Source: Acidobacteria bacterium Ga0077551 (GTDB taxonomy: Bacteria; Pseudomonadota; Alphaproteobacteria; Caulobacterales; Hyphomonadaceae). Taken from it: a stretch of DNA of 64,000 nucleotides. Where the stretch lies: the NCBI GenBank assembly GCA_001464545.1, contig LNFC01000014.1, positions 310,001-374,000 on the forward strand, in the 5' to 3' direction. Shown here in pieces: positions 9,170 to 16,912 of the stretch; position 1 is the stretch's first letter; each line of letters opens with the position of its first letter. Made by a program: the position numbers and the translations under genes. A model generated the notes under the pieces. The model saw only the letters and a program-made list of their open reading frames with translations. It made no database searches and had not been told where the DNA came from.

Positions 9170-9784
9170 TTAGTCAGGGGGCGCGGTTGCCCCTTCTTCG
9201 CCAATCGCCTCGATCATGGCCCGGAAACGCTCGCGGCGGGGGTCGTCCTTAGGCAATCGCGCGTAGATATAGCGCATGGCCTGCTCGGCCTTCTCCTGAT
9301 CGCCGGCCTGCGCCGCGCCCATGGCCGCAAACATGCCCGCGCGGACCTGGGTTTCGTCCAGCTCATAGGCGCGCGCATAGAGCCGCGTCGCATCCGGACC
9401 GACCGTGCCGCCGCTGAGTTCCACCAGCACATCCGACAGCGCCACCAGCGCCGGGACATAATCGGAATTCCGGCGCAGCGCCGACTGGTAAGCCCGCAGC
9501 GCATCCTGGGGCCTGCCTTGCGCGCGCAACATCTCTCCGATGAAGAAGTGCGGCTCGGGGGCGTCCGGCTGATCCTTGACCGCCTGCTCGAGGCGCGAGA
9601 GCAGCTCGGCCGGCGACAGGGATTGCGGATCGGTCGCGACCTTCTCCGCCAGCGCGGCCTGCCGCTGGCTCATCGGCTGGTCGCCCGCGCCGGGCGTGCC
9701 CACCAGGATATACCCGGCCACGCCCACGGCGAGGCAGGCGCCGAGGATGGCGAGGTTGGTTCGGGACATTGGCAAGGACGTCAT
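9170..9784 (-). CDS. ccmI: Short CcmI/CycH-like TPR protein of cytochrome c maturation
   Basis: CcmI presents apocytochrome c to the haem lyase. This 204-residue protein has one membrane helix (about residues 9-28) and then a periplasmic TPR domain (SPAELLSRLEQAVKDQPDAPEP, then ALRAYQSALRRNSDYVPAL). It resembles the C-terminal, TPR-bearing half of CcmI; the usual two-helix N-terminal half is not present, so the protein is about half the family length. The assignment rests mainly on position directly upstream of ccmE. The ATG at 9784 overlaps the stop codon of the upstream sensor kinase by four bases, an unusual coupling between a kinase and a cytochrome maturation gene. Confidence 0.75.
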   Translation of the reverse strand: MTSLPMSRTNLAILGACLAVGVAGYILVGTPGAGDQPMSQRQAALAEKVATDPQSLSPAELLSRLEQAVKDQPDAPEPHFFIGEMLRAQGRPQDALRAYQSALRRNSDYVPALVALSDVLVELSGGTVGPDATRLYARAYELDETQVRAGMFAAMGAAQAGDQEKAEQAMRYIYARLPKDDPRRERFRAMIEAIGEEGATAPPD

Positions 9785-11211
9785 GGGCGCGGGAACCTGA
9801 GAACGGCGCTGAGGCCGCCCAATGCGGCCACGCCCAGTTCAAGCTGTCCCTTATGCAGTTCGGCGAGTTCCTTGACAATCGACAGGCCCAGACCGGTGCC
9901 CGGAGTGGTCTCGTCGAGACGCACGCCGCGCTTCATCGCGGCTTCGCGTTCTTCCATGCTGAGGCCTTTACCGTCATCCTGGACTTCAATCGTGAGCCCC
10001 TGCGGGGTGTCGGCGACTACTACCTTAACCTCGCTCGCCGCCCATTTGCAGGCGTTTTCCATCAGGTTCCCGATCATCTCCTCGAAATCCTGCTGCTCGC
10101 CGCGGAAAATGGCGGAGGCGCTGCCTTCGACCGTGACTTCGATCCCCTTGGCATCGAACAACCGGTTCAGCAGCCGCGCGAGGCCGTCGATCACCGGGCG
10201 AACGTCCGTCCGTGCACCAATCGTCTCGGCCCGCGCCGCCATCCGGGCCCGCTTCAGGTAATGCTCGACGTTCGTCTGCATGGCGTCCGCCTGCCGGCGC
10301 ACGACGTCATCCAGCTGCGTCTGCCCGGCTGCCTCATTCTTGAGCACGGCGAGCGGTGTCTTGAGCGCATGTGCCAGGTTGCCAACATGGGTGCGCGCGC
10401 GCTCCACCACGTCGCGGTTGTGCTCGATCAGCTTGTTCAGCTCCTCCGTCAGCGGACGAACCTCGGCCGGATAGTCTCCGCCCAGTTTCTGTGCGTCACC
10501 TTCGCGCACGCGGGCAATGTCGGCCTGCAGCTTCGCCAGCGGATTGAGCGAATAGCGGATGCCCAGCAACATGGCGGCAAACACGCCGCCGAACAGCGCG
10601 ATCATCGTACCCAGCAGCAGGTTTCGAAACGCGGTGGCCGACGCATCGTTGGGCGAGCGGTCGGCAGCCGCCATCAGGATCAGCGGTGTCGGGCGGTTCT
10701 CGATCAAGATGGCCTGCGCCGCCACGCGGGAGCGCTGGTCCGCAGGGCCGGCATAGTTTCCAAATTGGGTGATGCCGGGCGCGGCGACGGCGCGCGTGAT
10801 GAGTTCCGGCGTGATCGGCACGTCCTCATCCCAAAGGCTTTTCGAGCGGAAATCGCCGGCAATGGTGCCATCCGGGTTGATCCCGACGACGGCCCAGTAC
10901 TGCCCGGAATACTGCGTCTGGAAGCGCACATCTCTGGGGAAGAAGTCCCGGTCGGTGTTGGTGATCCGCCCGTCCACCATGAATGCATCCTCCCGGATCA
11001 GTTCTCGCGACAGCGTCACCAGGGTCTCCTGCAGGTCGCGCTCCAGCAATGCGAGTGTCTGCGCGCGGTAGACCGCAGAGAGCGCCACAGCGCCGCCGAT
11101 CAGCACGAGCAGGCCCCACAGGGCCGCCGCAATGGTGATGCGGCGCGCCAGTGACACATTCGACCAACGGTCGATCAGGCTTTTCTGGGGGGTCGCACCG
11201 GCCTCGCTCAT
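9781..11211 (-). CDS. Sensor histidine kinase, FeuQ/PhoQ-like
   Basis: This is a membrane sensor kinase of 476 residues with TM1 at about 24-47, a periplasmic sensor of about 140 residues, TM2 at about 195-218, HAMP, a phosphoacceptor His281 in NLAHALKTPLAVL, and a HATPase_c domain with NLMENACKW, VQDDGKGL and GTGLGLSIV. The HALKTPL box is typical of the PhoQ/FeuQ subgroup. It follows its regulator by 25 bases and overlaps the ccmI-like gene by four bases, so sensor and cytochrome maturation genes are probably co-transcribed. FeuQ homology is an inference from the motif and from the PepSY-regulator-kinase order. Confidence 0.92.
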   Translation of the reverse strand: MSEAGATPQKSLIDRWSNVSLARRITIAAALWGLLVLIGGAVALSAVYRAQTLALLERDLQETLVTLSRELIREDAFMVDGRITNTDRDFFPRDVRFQTQYSGQYWAVVGINPDGTIAGDFRSKSLWDEDVPITPELITRAVAAPGITQFGNYAGPADQRSRVAAQAILIENRPTPLILMAAADRSPNDASATAFRNLLLGTMIALFGGVFAAMLLGIRYSLNPLAKLQADIARVREGDAQKLGGDYPAEVRPLTEELNKLIEHNRDVVERARTHVGNLAHALKTPLAVLKNEAAGQTQLDDVVRRQADAMQTNVEHYLKRARMAARAETIGARTDVRPVIDGLARLLNRLFDAKGIEVTVEGSASAIFRGEQQDFEEMIGNLMENACKWAASEVKVVVADTPQGLTIEVQDDGKGLSMEEREAAMKRGVRLDETTPGTGLGLSIVKELAELHKGQLELGVAALGGLSAVLRFPRP

Positions 11212-11236
11212 GCAGGCGGTTTAGCCCTTATTCGCG

Positions 11237-11920
11237 TCAGCCCGCAACGCGGGCCTCTTCGTCGGGCACGATCAGGCGGTAGCCAAGGCCCCGCTCGGTC
11301 TGGATCCGGTCCTGGCCGATTTTGCGGCGCAGACGGCCGATGAAGACTTCGATCGTGTTCGAGTCGCGGTCGAAATCCTGGTCATAGATGTGCTCGACCA
11401 GCTCAGTGCGCGGCACGACCCGACCCTGATGGTGCATCAGGTAGGAGAGCACGCGGTATTCGTGGGCCGTCAGCTTGATCGGCTCGCCGTTGACGGTGGC
11501 CCTTGCGGCGCGGGTGTCGACCATCAGCCTGCCGCACTCGAGCGTGGCCGCCGAATGGCCGGTGGCCCGGCGCAGCAGCGCCCGCAGGCGGGCCAGCAGT
11601 TCTTCGGTGATGAAAGGCTTGGTCAGGTAATCATCGGCGCCGGCATCGAAGCCTGCGACCTTCTCGCTCCACTGGTCACGGGCAGTGAGGATCAGCACCG
11701 GGAAGGCCTTGCCTTCCTTCCGCCAGGCCTTGAGCACGCTGACCCCGTCGATCTTCGGCAGGCCGAGATCGAGGATCACCGCGTCATAAGGCTCGGTCTC
11801 GCCGAGGAACTGGCCGTCTTCGCCGTCCGCTGCGAGGTCTACCGCGTACCCGGCCTGGGACAGCGCATCCGCCAGTTGGCGACGCAGATCCGCATCATCT
11901 TCGACGACAAGTATTCTCAT
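11237..11920 (-). CDS. OmpR-family response regulator, FeuP/PhoP-like
   Basis: This 227-residue response regulator is presumably the partner of the adjacent kinase. The receiver domain has the VVEDD acidic pair, phosphoacceptor Asp51 in AVILDLGLPKIDG, and Lys in DDYLTKPF. The C-terminal winged helix contains LTAHEYRVLSYLMHH and ends with TERGLGYRLIV. ATG at 11920. The order is a secreted PepSY protein, regulator, kinase. This matches small-periplasmic-modulator arrangements such as FeuN-FeuP-FeuQ of Sinorhizobium, recalled from the literature; orthology is not proven. Confidence 0.92.
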   Translation of the reverse strand: MRILVVEDDADLRRQLADALSQAGYAVDLAADGEDGQFLGETEPYDAVILDLGLPKIDGVSVLKAWRKEGKAFPVLILTARDQWSEKVAGFDAGADDYLTKPFITEELLARLRALLRRATGHSAATLECGRLMVDTRAARATVNGEPIKLTAHEYRVLSYLMHHQGRVVPRTELVEHIYDQDFDRDSNTIEVFIGRLRRKIGQDRIQTERGLGYRLIVPDEEARVAG

Positions 11921-11954
11921 CTAGTATCGCCTTTTTATCATCTGTTCGCGTTTG

Positions 11955-12281
11955 TCAGCCGCCGCTTCGACTGATGATCGCACCTGTTTGCGCGTCAACT
12001 GTCACGCGAACCTTGCGGCCATCTTCGGTCAGCCAGTCAATTTCGTAAACCGCGCCGCCCGAGTCCTGCGAATATAGATCGGCGCCGAGCTGGTAACCGC
12101 CATACTCGCGCTTGAGCGACTGAAAGATCTTGCTGAGGGGAACGGTGCGCCCTTCCTTGACCGCTTCGCGCGCTTCGCCCGGCGAAAACTGGTTACCCCA
12201 GCCCTGATCCTGCCCCTGCGCGAGTGCGGCGGGGGCTTGCATCAGGCCGAGGACGGCAAGGAGAGCGAGGGTGCGTTTCAT
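11955..12281 (-). CDS. Secreted PepSY-domain protein
   Basis: This is a 108-residue exported protein with a clear signal peptide (MKRTLALLAVLGLMQAPAALA). The mature part contains a PepSY-like beta-alpha module: LSKIFQSLKREYGG, then YEIDWLTEDGRKVRVTVDAQTGAI. PepSY proteins bind or inhibit partners in the periplasm and are often encoded beside two-component systems. Here it lies 34 bases upstream of a regulator-kinase pair, in the same direction, so a role as periplasmic modulator of that kinase is plausible but inferred. Confidence 0.85.
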   Translation of the reverse strand: MKRTLALLAVLGLMQAPAALAQGQDQGWGNQFSPGEAREAVKEGRTVPLSKIFQSLKREYGGYQLGADLYSQDSGGAVYEIDWLTEDGRKVRVTVDAQTGAIISRSGG

Positions 12282-12463
12282 AAGGCTCCATATGCTGGTC
12301 AGGCTCTGAACGTTAAGTGAATGGCGCAGTTCAGCTGCAGTCAGCTTGCGGACGATCCCGGCCGCCCGCCCGCAACGCTCCAGAAACGCAGCACCACCCT
12401 GCCCCTCAAAGCCTTGAATATCATGGCTTTATACTTGCCTTCGGCGGCGCTGCAAGACAGGCG

Positions 12464-13321
12464 TCAGCGCCCTTCGGCCCACTTTTTCAGGCCCTCATCG
12501 CGCGGATCGCTGAGCACGATCTCGATGCGGACATAGAGGTCGCCCGGCGGGGTGATTTGAACGCCCTTGCCCTTGAGTCGCAGCTGCGCGCCGGTGTTGG
12601 TTCCGGCCGGCACCTTGAGCGACACGGGACCCGAGGGCGTGCGCACCTCGACCGTGCCGCCGAGCACCGCCGTGCGCAGGTCGACGCTCAACGTCATCCG
12701 CAGGTCCTTGCCGTCGCGGGTCCAGACCGCACTCGGCGCCACATCCACTTCCAGCAACGCATCGCCCGGCGCGCCGCCCGACGGGGACGCCTGTCCCTGG
12801 CTCTTGAGGCGGAGAGTCTGTCCGCTGGTGATACCGGCCGGAATGTTCACATCCAGCGCGCTGCCATCGGCCATCGCCATGCGCCGCCTCGCGCCGGTGA
12901 CCGCGTCCTCGAACGAAATCTCGACCCGGTAGCGCACGTCCCGGCCCTTTTGCGGGCCGGGATTGCGCCGCCGGGCACTGCTGCCGAACATGCCCGAGAG
13001 TATGTCCTCGAACGGATCTCCCTGCGCGCCGAAGGGGCCGGCGCCGCTTTCCCAGCGTGTGCCGCCGCCCGGATGGCCGCCAGCAAAGCCCTTGGGGTTG
13101 CCGTCGCCGTCGATCTCGCCCCGGTCGAACTTCGCGCGCTTCTCGGCGTCACCCAGGATTTCGAAGGCGCCGGATAGGCGTTTGAACTCTTCTTCCTTTG
13201 CCTTGTCGCCCGGATGCTGGTCCGGGTGCAGCGTTTTCGCCTTCGCGCGAAACGCCTTTTTGATCTCGGCCTCGTTGGCCGAGCGGGGGACACCCAGAAT
13301 GATATATGGATCGAGCGCCAA
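12464..13321 (-). CDS. DnaJ/CbpA-type J-domain co-chaperone
   Basis: This is a type II (DnaJ C-terminal, no zinc finger) J-protein that would stimulate DnaK. The N-terminal J domain (DPYIILGVPRSANEAEIKKAF) keeps the HPD motif in LHPDQHPG. A Gly-rich linker follows and then two DnaJ C-terminal substrate domains (YRVEISFEDAVTGA; GDLYVRIEIV). The frame is open to an ATG at 13393, but that would overlap the upstream small gene and add 24 residues before the J domain. A TTG at 13321 has GGAG eight bases upstream and starts exactly at the J domain, so I prefer it. About 180 bases without a gene separate it from the PepSY gene. Confidence 0.85.
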   Translation of the reverse strand: MALDPYIILGVPRSANEAEIKKAFRAKAKTLHPDQHPGDKAKEEEFKRLSGAFEILGDAEKRAKFDRGEIDGDGNPKGFAGGHPGGGTRWESGAGPFGAQGDPFEDILSGMFGSSARRRNPGPQKGRDVRYRVEISFEDAVTGARRRMAMADGSALDVNIPAGITSGQTLRLKSQGQASPSGGAPGDALLEVDVAPSAVWTRDGKDLRMTLSVDLRTAVLGGTVEVRTPSGPVSLKVPAGTNTGAQLRLKGKGVQITPPGDLYVRIEIVLSDPRDEGLKKWAEGR

Positions 13322-13356
13322 AACCGGGGCTCCCTGCCGCGAAATCTCTTGCTCCC

Positions 13357-13611
13357 TTATAGGTAAGGTGATCCGGGCCCGATTGAAAGCCATGGACCGA
13401 TGCGGCCATCCGGCCTTATCCCCGCCACACGCAGGGCGATTGTACGCGGCGGGACGGTGCAGGCCGGGGTTTCCGTCTCGATGCGGCAGCTGAAACCGTC
13501 GCCAAGATCAAACTCCACAGCATATTGCCCGCCATTCGGCGCCTCCGGGAAAGTCCAGATATCGGCGATCTCCGCGACCCGCCGGATTACAAGCTGACCG
13601 AACCGGCTCAT
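13357..13611 (-). CDS. Small hypothetical protein
   Basis: This 84-residue predicted protein is not a family I recognise. It reads MSRFGQLVIRRVAEIADIW and then a beta-rich, Gly/Pro-containing region (VEFDLGDGFSCRIET; IALRVAGIRPDG) without signal peptide or membrane helix. The ATG at 13611 has a strong GGGGAG ribosome-binding site six bases upstream, which supports real translation. It ends just upstream of the preferred TTG start of the J-protein gene and runs in the same direction, so the two may be co-transcribed. Confidence 0.55.
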   Translation of the reverse strand: MSRFGQLVIRRVAEIADIWTFPEAPNGGQYAVEFDLGDGFSCRIETETPACTVPPRTIALRVAGIRPDGRIGPWLSIGPGSPYL

Positions 13612-13772
13612 GTCTCCCCGCTGCTGTGCCGTAAGTGCGAGACCTGTCGTGACTTCAGCCCCGATTGTCCAAAAGGACAGCGGCGCCAAGACCAACTGGT
13701 CAGCTGCCGGAGAGCAGACTGACCTGCACAGCCTAAATCAGACCTCTGTGTCCCGACGTACCAGCACCTCCT

Positions 13773-13795
13773 GACCCTTCCGTCCCCGGAAGGTC
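13773..13795. terminator. Hairpin, possible terminator
   Basis: The two arms GACC(C)TTCCG and CGGAAGGTC pair over nine base pairs with a one-base bulge and a TCCC loop. There is no T-run, so intrinsic termination is only a possibility. It lies in the non-coding stretch upstream of the small gene at 13357-13611. Confidence 0.35.
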
Positions 13796-13992
13796 TAGGC
13801 CTCAACCCGGCCGCGCGCATCCATCACCGAACGCACATCCCGGAGAACGGGCTGCTGCCGGCGTCCCCCTGAAGACGCGCCGCTTCGACAAACGCATTTC
13901 TGCTCAGCAGCTATTCCGACAAGAGCGTTTCGAGGAATTCCGCTGATACCGGTTCCGGCCTGGCCGGCGCAGCAGGGAGCCCGCCGTGGCAT

Positions 13993-14019
13993 CGCGCGCC
14001 GCCCAGTTTGCGGCGCGCG
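13993..14019. repeat. Perfect 10-bp inverted repeat
   Basis: CGCGCGCCGC (13993-14002) and GCGGCGCGCG (14010-14019) form a perfect, very GC-rich stem around the seven-base loop CCAGTTT. It is inside the gene-poor stretch 13.6-14.3 kb. There is no T-tract on either side, so it could be a structured-RNA element or a protein site as easily as a terminator. Confidence 0.45.
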
Positions 14020-14325
14020 GCTTGCTCCACAGCGCCAGCGGCCAGGCCGTCTTCGCCCCGCGCGGCCTGTGTCCAAAAGGCCCGTTGCATTTGATCCGGG
14101 GTCTGCTCCCTCCGGCTGTCTCGACGGGCGTGAAGCTCACCCCGGCGAATACCCCACCCGATTGGAACGGGCTGTTTTGTAGAAACTATTTCGCGAGGCA
14201 CTGAATCGTCACGATATTTTTATTCGCGCTCTCCCAGAAATTGTAGGCACAAGTAGTTTTCTTGCGCCTGCAAATCTGCCATCACCCGCAGGCAAGAACG
14301 GACTAGACCGAAAGAGAGAAACTCC

Positions 14326-15210
14326 ATGTCGGCCCGCGTTATCTCGATTGCCAACTCCAAGGGCGGGGTCGGCAAGACCACCACCTGTGTCAGCCTTTCC
14401 GAAGCCTTCGCCGCCGCAGGCATGCGTACGCTGGTGATCGACCTCGATACCCAGGCCAACGCCTCGCTGCTGATCTTCGGCCATGCCGGCGACGAACACC
14501 TGTTCCAGGCGATCAACGACTATGCGACGATCTCTGACTGGCTGCTGGAGAATTTCTTCGCCGGCGAGCAGCGCCGCCTCTCGGAATTCATCGTCACCAA
14601 TGCCAGCGACGTCACGTTCAAGGGCAAGCCCCTGCCGCTGGACCTGATCCCCTCCTCGCCCCGCCTGCGCAAGACGGAACGGGAACTGATCTTCGAACTG
14701 ACCGCCAAGGGCTACGCCATGGAGGCCCTGCAGAACCAGGTCGGCAAGCGCCTGCGCGACGACCTGAACCTGCTGAAGGCCGAATACGACGTCATCCTGT
14801 TCGACTGCCCGCCCGGCATCTCGGTGATGACCGAAACCGTCCTCGCCGCCAGCCACCTGATCATCGTGCCCACCATCCCGGATTTCATGTCGACGCTCGG
14901 CCTCGACCTGTTCACGGGTGACATCATGAAGAATCTGCGCAACCGGGATATCGCCACGCTGCCCGTCGTGCTCGCCACGCGCTTCGACAACACGCCCCAC
15001 CAGCAGGTTGTCCTCGGCGCGATGCGGGATGCGTCGAACGCCAAGGAAACCGAGTTCGCGATGTTCAAGACCATCATCCCGCTGAAGTCCGGTTTCGCCT
15101 CGAACCCGATCGAGCTTGGCCCGGATCCGACCCTGCAGGCCAAATGGCCGGGCGACGCGCTGAACATCATCGAAAGCCTGCTCGTCGAAGTCCGGGAGAA
15201 GCTCGCATGA
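14326..15210 (+). CDS. ParA/MinD-family ATPase (orphan, no ParB next to it)
   Basis: This is a Walker-type ATPase that positions a cargo (DNA, protein cluster or organelle) by forming nucleotide-dependent gradients. The 294-residue product has the deviant Walker A KGGVGKTT at residues 12-19, the A-prime segment LVIDLDTQANASL, and Walker B in VILFDCPPGI. It lacks the N-terminal DNA-binding extension of plasmid ParA proteins. ATG at 14326 with an AGAGAGAAA ribosome-binding site. It is followed by a small partner gene with a four-base overlap. No ParB gene lies beside it and I recognised no parS-like site, so chromosome segregation is unlikely; cargo positioning is more likely. Confidence 0.88.
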   Translation: MSARVISIANSKGGVGKTTTCVSLSEAFAAAGMRTLVIDLDTQANASLLIFGHAGDEHLFQAINDYATISDWLLENFFAGEQRRLSEFIVTNASDVTFKGKPLPLDLIPSSPRLRKTERELIFELTAKGYAMEALQNQVGKRLRDDLNLLKAEYDVILFDCPPGISVMTETVLAASHLIIVPTIPDFMSTLGLDLFTGDIMKNLRNRDIATLPVVLATRFDNTPHQQVVLGAMRDASNAKETEFAMFKTIIPLKSGFASNPIELGPDPTLQAKWPGDALNIIESLLVEVREKLA

Positions 15211-15695
15211 GCTTTGGCGGCGGTCCCTCCGGATTCAATGCCATCAAGGCGCTGGTCGATTCCTCGGCGGACTTTCGCGCCGTCGCTGATAAGGACTGGG
15301 CAGCGGCCGCCGGCCTCATCGTCAAGAAGCTCATGATCGCCGCGGGCCAGACCGGCCAAAGCCTGATCGCCCTGCGCGCCGCTGTCGGTGACGAAATCTT
15401 CGAAGCCCAACTGAAGTCCCTGTCGCATCATCAGGCGAAACTGCTGGCCAAGCGCCTCGACAAGTCGGTGGCGGACCTCGAAGTCTCCACCGCCCGCGCC
15501 GCCATCGGCCATATCCGCTCGCTGCTGGTGCCTGCGCCGGTCGTGGAAGAGAAGGCCAATGAGCCAGAGGCCGAGGCCGCCGCTACTGATCCGGTTACGG
15601 ACGAAACCGAAACCGTCACGGAACCGCCGACGGACGACACGCCCCCCGCGAGTCCAAATCCTTACTTCGGCCGGAAGTCATTCCGCACGGGCTGA
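15207..15695 (+). CDS. Small partner protein of the ParA-like ATPase, unknown family
   Basis: I do not recognise this 162-residue protein. Residues 1-110 look helical (FNAIKALVDSSADFRAVADKDWAAAAGL; a long region around the LSHHQAKLLAKRLDKSV segment). Residues 115-150 are acidic and rich in Pro, Thr and Glu, so probably disordered, and the protein ends with basic/aromatic NPYFGRKSFRTG. The ATG overlaps the ATPase stop as ATGA, so the two proteins are made together. Small partners of orphan ParA ATPases usually carry a short basic peptide that stimulates the ATPase and a part that binds the cargo; by analogy the basic tail here may be that peptide. This is an inference. Confidence 0.8.
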   Translation: MSFGGGPSGFNAIKALVDSSADFRAVADKDWAAAAGLIVKKLMIAAGQTGQSLIALRAAVGDEIFEAQLKSLSHHQAKLLAKRLDKSVADLEVSTARAAIGHIRSLLVPAPVVEEKANEPEAEAAATDPVTDETETVTEPPTDDTPPASPNPYFGRKSFRTG

Positions 15696-15716
15696 TCAGA
15701 ACGCGAATGCCGAGCT

Positions 15717-16280
15717 ATGACCACGCCGATTGCTCTTGATGACGCTCCGGCTCGGCTGGCAGACGCGTCCCGAATTCTTGTGATCGGCTGCTCTGGCAGC
15801 GGCAAGAGCACGCTCGCGCGCGCCCTTTCGTGTCGATACAGCTTGCGCCACATCTCACTCGACCGCGACGTGTTCTGGATGCCCGGTTGGACCGAGCGTC
15901 CAAAGGAAGAAGCCTATGCCCGGATCGAGGCGCTGGTGCAGGAAGAGCGATGGGTCATGGACGGCACCAGCCCGGGCTCACTCAACCTGCGTCTTCCGCG
16001 TACGGATCTCGTCATCTGGTTGCGACCTCCGCGCTGGACGTCACTGCGCGGTGCCATAGGCCGATGGCTGCGCTATGCCGGGCGAACACGGCCGGAGATG
16101 GCGCCCGGCTGTCCCGAAAAGATTGATTTCGAGTTTCTGCATTACATCTGGACGTTTGAACGTCTGAGTAGTCCGCGCGTCGTGCAAAATCTTCAGCGCT
16201 TCGGCGAAGGCATTCCCCTGCTCACCCTGAATTCCCGCGCAGACATGAACCGCCTGCTTGAAATGGCAGGCGCGGCCTGA
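15717..16280 (+). CDS. P-loop adenylate-kinase-like protein (FlaR/AAA-like)
   Basis: This is a 187-residue small P-loop NTPase with Walker A GCSGSGKST at residues 24-32, then HISLDRDVFWMPGW (a loop typical of the DNA topology modulation FlaR-like group), WVMDGTSPGSL, and a Walker-B-like DLVIWLRPPR. Proteins of this type resemble adenylate kinases but their substrates are unknown. It starts 21 bases after the ParA partner gene and could be in the same transcript. It is convergent with the next gene, with only three bases between stop codons. Confidence 0.8.
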   Translation: MTTPIALDDAPARLADASRILVIGCSGSGKSTLARALSCRYSLRHISLDRDVFWMPGWTERPKEEAYARIEALVQEERWVMDGTSPGSLNLRLPRTDLVIWLRPPRWTSLRGAIGRWLRYAGRTRPEMAPGCPEKIDFEFLHYIWTFERLSSPRVVQNLQRFGEGIPLLTLNSRADMNRLLEMAGAA

Positions 16281-16283
16281 GCC

Positions 16284-16823
16284 TCAGGCGCGGGCTACCT
16301 GCAGTCGCTCGGCAAGCCCGGCATCATTCGCCGGTGCCTCGGCCACATTCCATAGTGCGCGGAACGCCATTCCGGACATCTGCGCCAGGTCCGAGCCTGC
16401 ACCCGTCATCGACAGCTTGCCGTCCTCGAACGCGGCCGACGTCCAGGCTTTCAGCGGCTTGCCTGTCCACACGGCCACGCGGCCGAAGTTCACCTGCTCG
16501 GCAATCTCACCCTGCTCCGGCACGCTGACCACGCGCACGGTCTGGCGCGCCGTCTCGGCGCCGTAAACCTCGGCCACCGCCGCCAGCACATCCGTGCCGC
16601 TCAATTTCGTGAAAATCGCTTCAAAGCCAACGCCCTGCGCCTCGAACTCGGGAAGGCGCGCCAGCATCTCGCGGGCCACTTTCGTGTCAGGGCTGCGCGC
16701 AATCAGCTGCACTTTCAGCGCGTCCGGGTGCTGAGTCGCCCCGGCACTGCGCCCGATCTGGCCAATCACATCCGGGACGGAAGGAACTGCATCAGCTGCG
16801 GCGGATTTGTGCTGGGTCATCAT
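16284..16823 (-). CDS. Hypothetical protein
   Basis: I do not recognise this 179-residue protein. It is soluble-looking with no signal peptide. The middle part is alpha/beta-like (VKVQ-type strands in ALKVQLIARSPDTKVAREML; TVRVVSVPEQGEIAEQV) and it has a single WTGKPLKAW segment. The start at 16823 has a GAGGCAGAC ribosome-binding region. It is the last gene of the minus-strand series headed by the penicillin-binding-protein gene, 89 bases after the membrane-protein gene, and may share a role with them. Confidence 0.65.
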   Translation of the reverse strand: MMTQHKSAAADAVPSVPDVIGQIGRSAGATQHPDALKVQLIARSPDTKVAREMLARLPEFEAQGVGFEAIFTKLSGTDVLAAVAEVYGAETARQTVRVVSVPEQGEIAEQVNFGRVAVWTGKPLKAWTSAAFEDGKLSMTGAGSDLAQMSGMAFRALWNVAEAPANDAGLAERLQVARA

Positions 16824-16912
16824 GTCTGCCTCGCGTCATCCGGGCAGCCCAAGCCTTCTGCGGCCGCCAGCGGTTCACCCCTGACCTTCGGCAGAATCCG
16901 TAAAGAACCTGT

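Larger units (their letters stand above)
13612..14325. other. About 0.7 kb with no convincing gene
   Basis: No reading frame here has a recognisable product; the possible ORFs on both strands are short, Arg/Ala/Pro-rich and lack good ribosome-binding sites. The stretch contains two strong inverted repeats (13773-13795 and 13993-14019). The last 150 bases before parA are visibly more AT-rich than the surroundings, which fits a promoter region for the parA operon. I see no tRNA, tmRNA tag sequence, RNase P or SRP RNA signature. It could hold a small RNA or decayed coding sequence. Confidence 0.5.

Noticed and set aside
8741-10261. 506-codon open frame on plus opposite ccmE, ccmI and kinase genes
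   Set aside because: No family features; the minus strand genes have clear motifs and coupled overlaps.
14242-14253. 12-base match TGTAGGCACAAG also at 34386-34397
   Set aside because: A 12-base match in 64 kb is expected by chance many times over, and nothing else is shared between the two sites.
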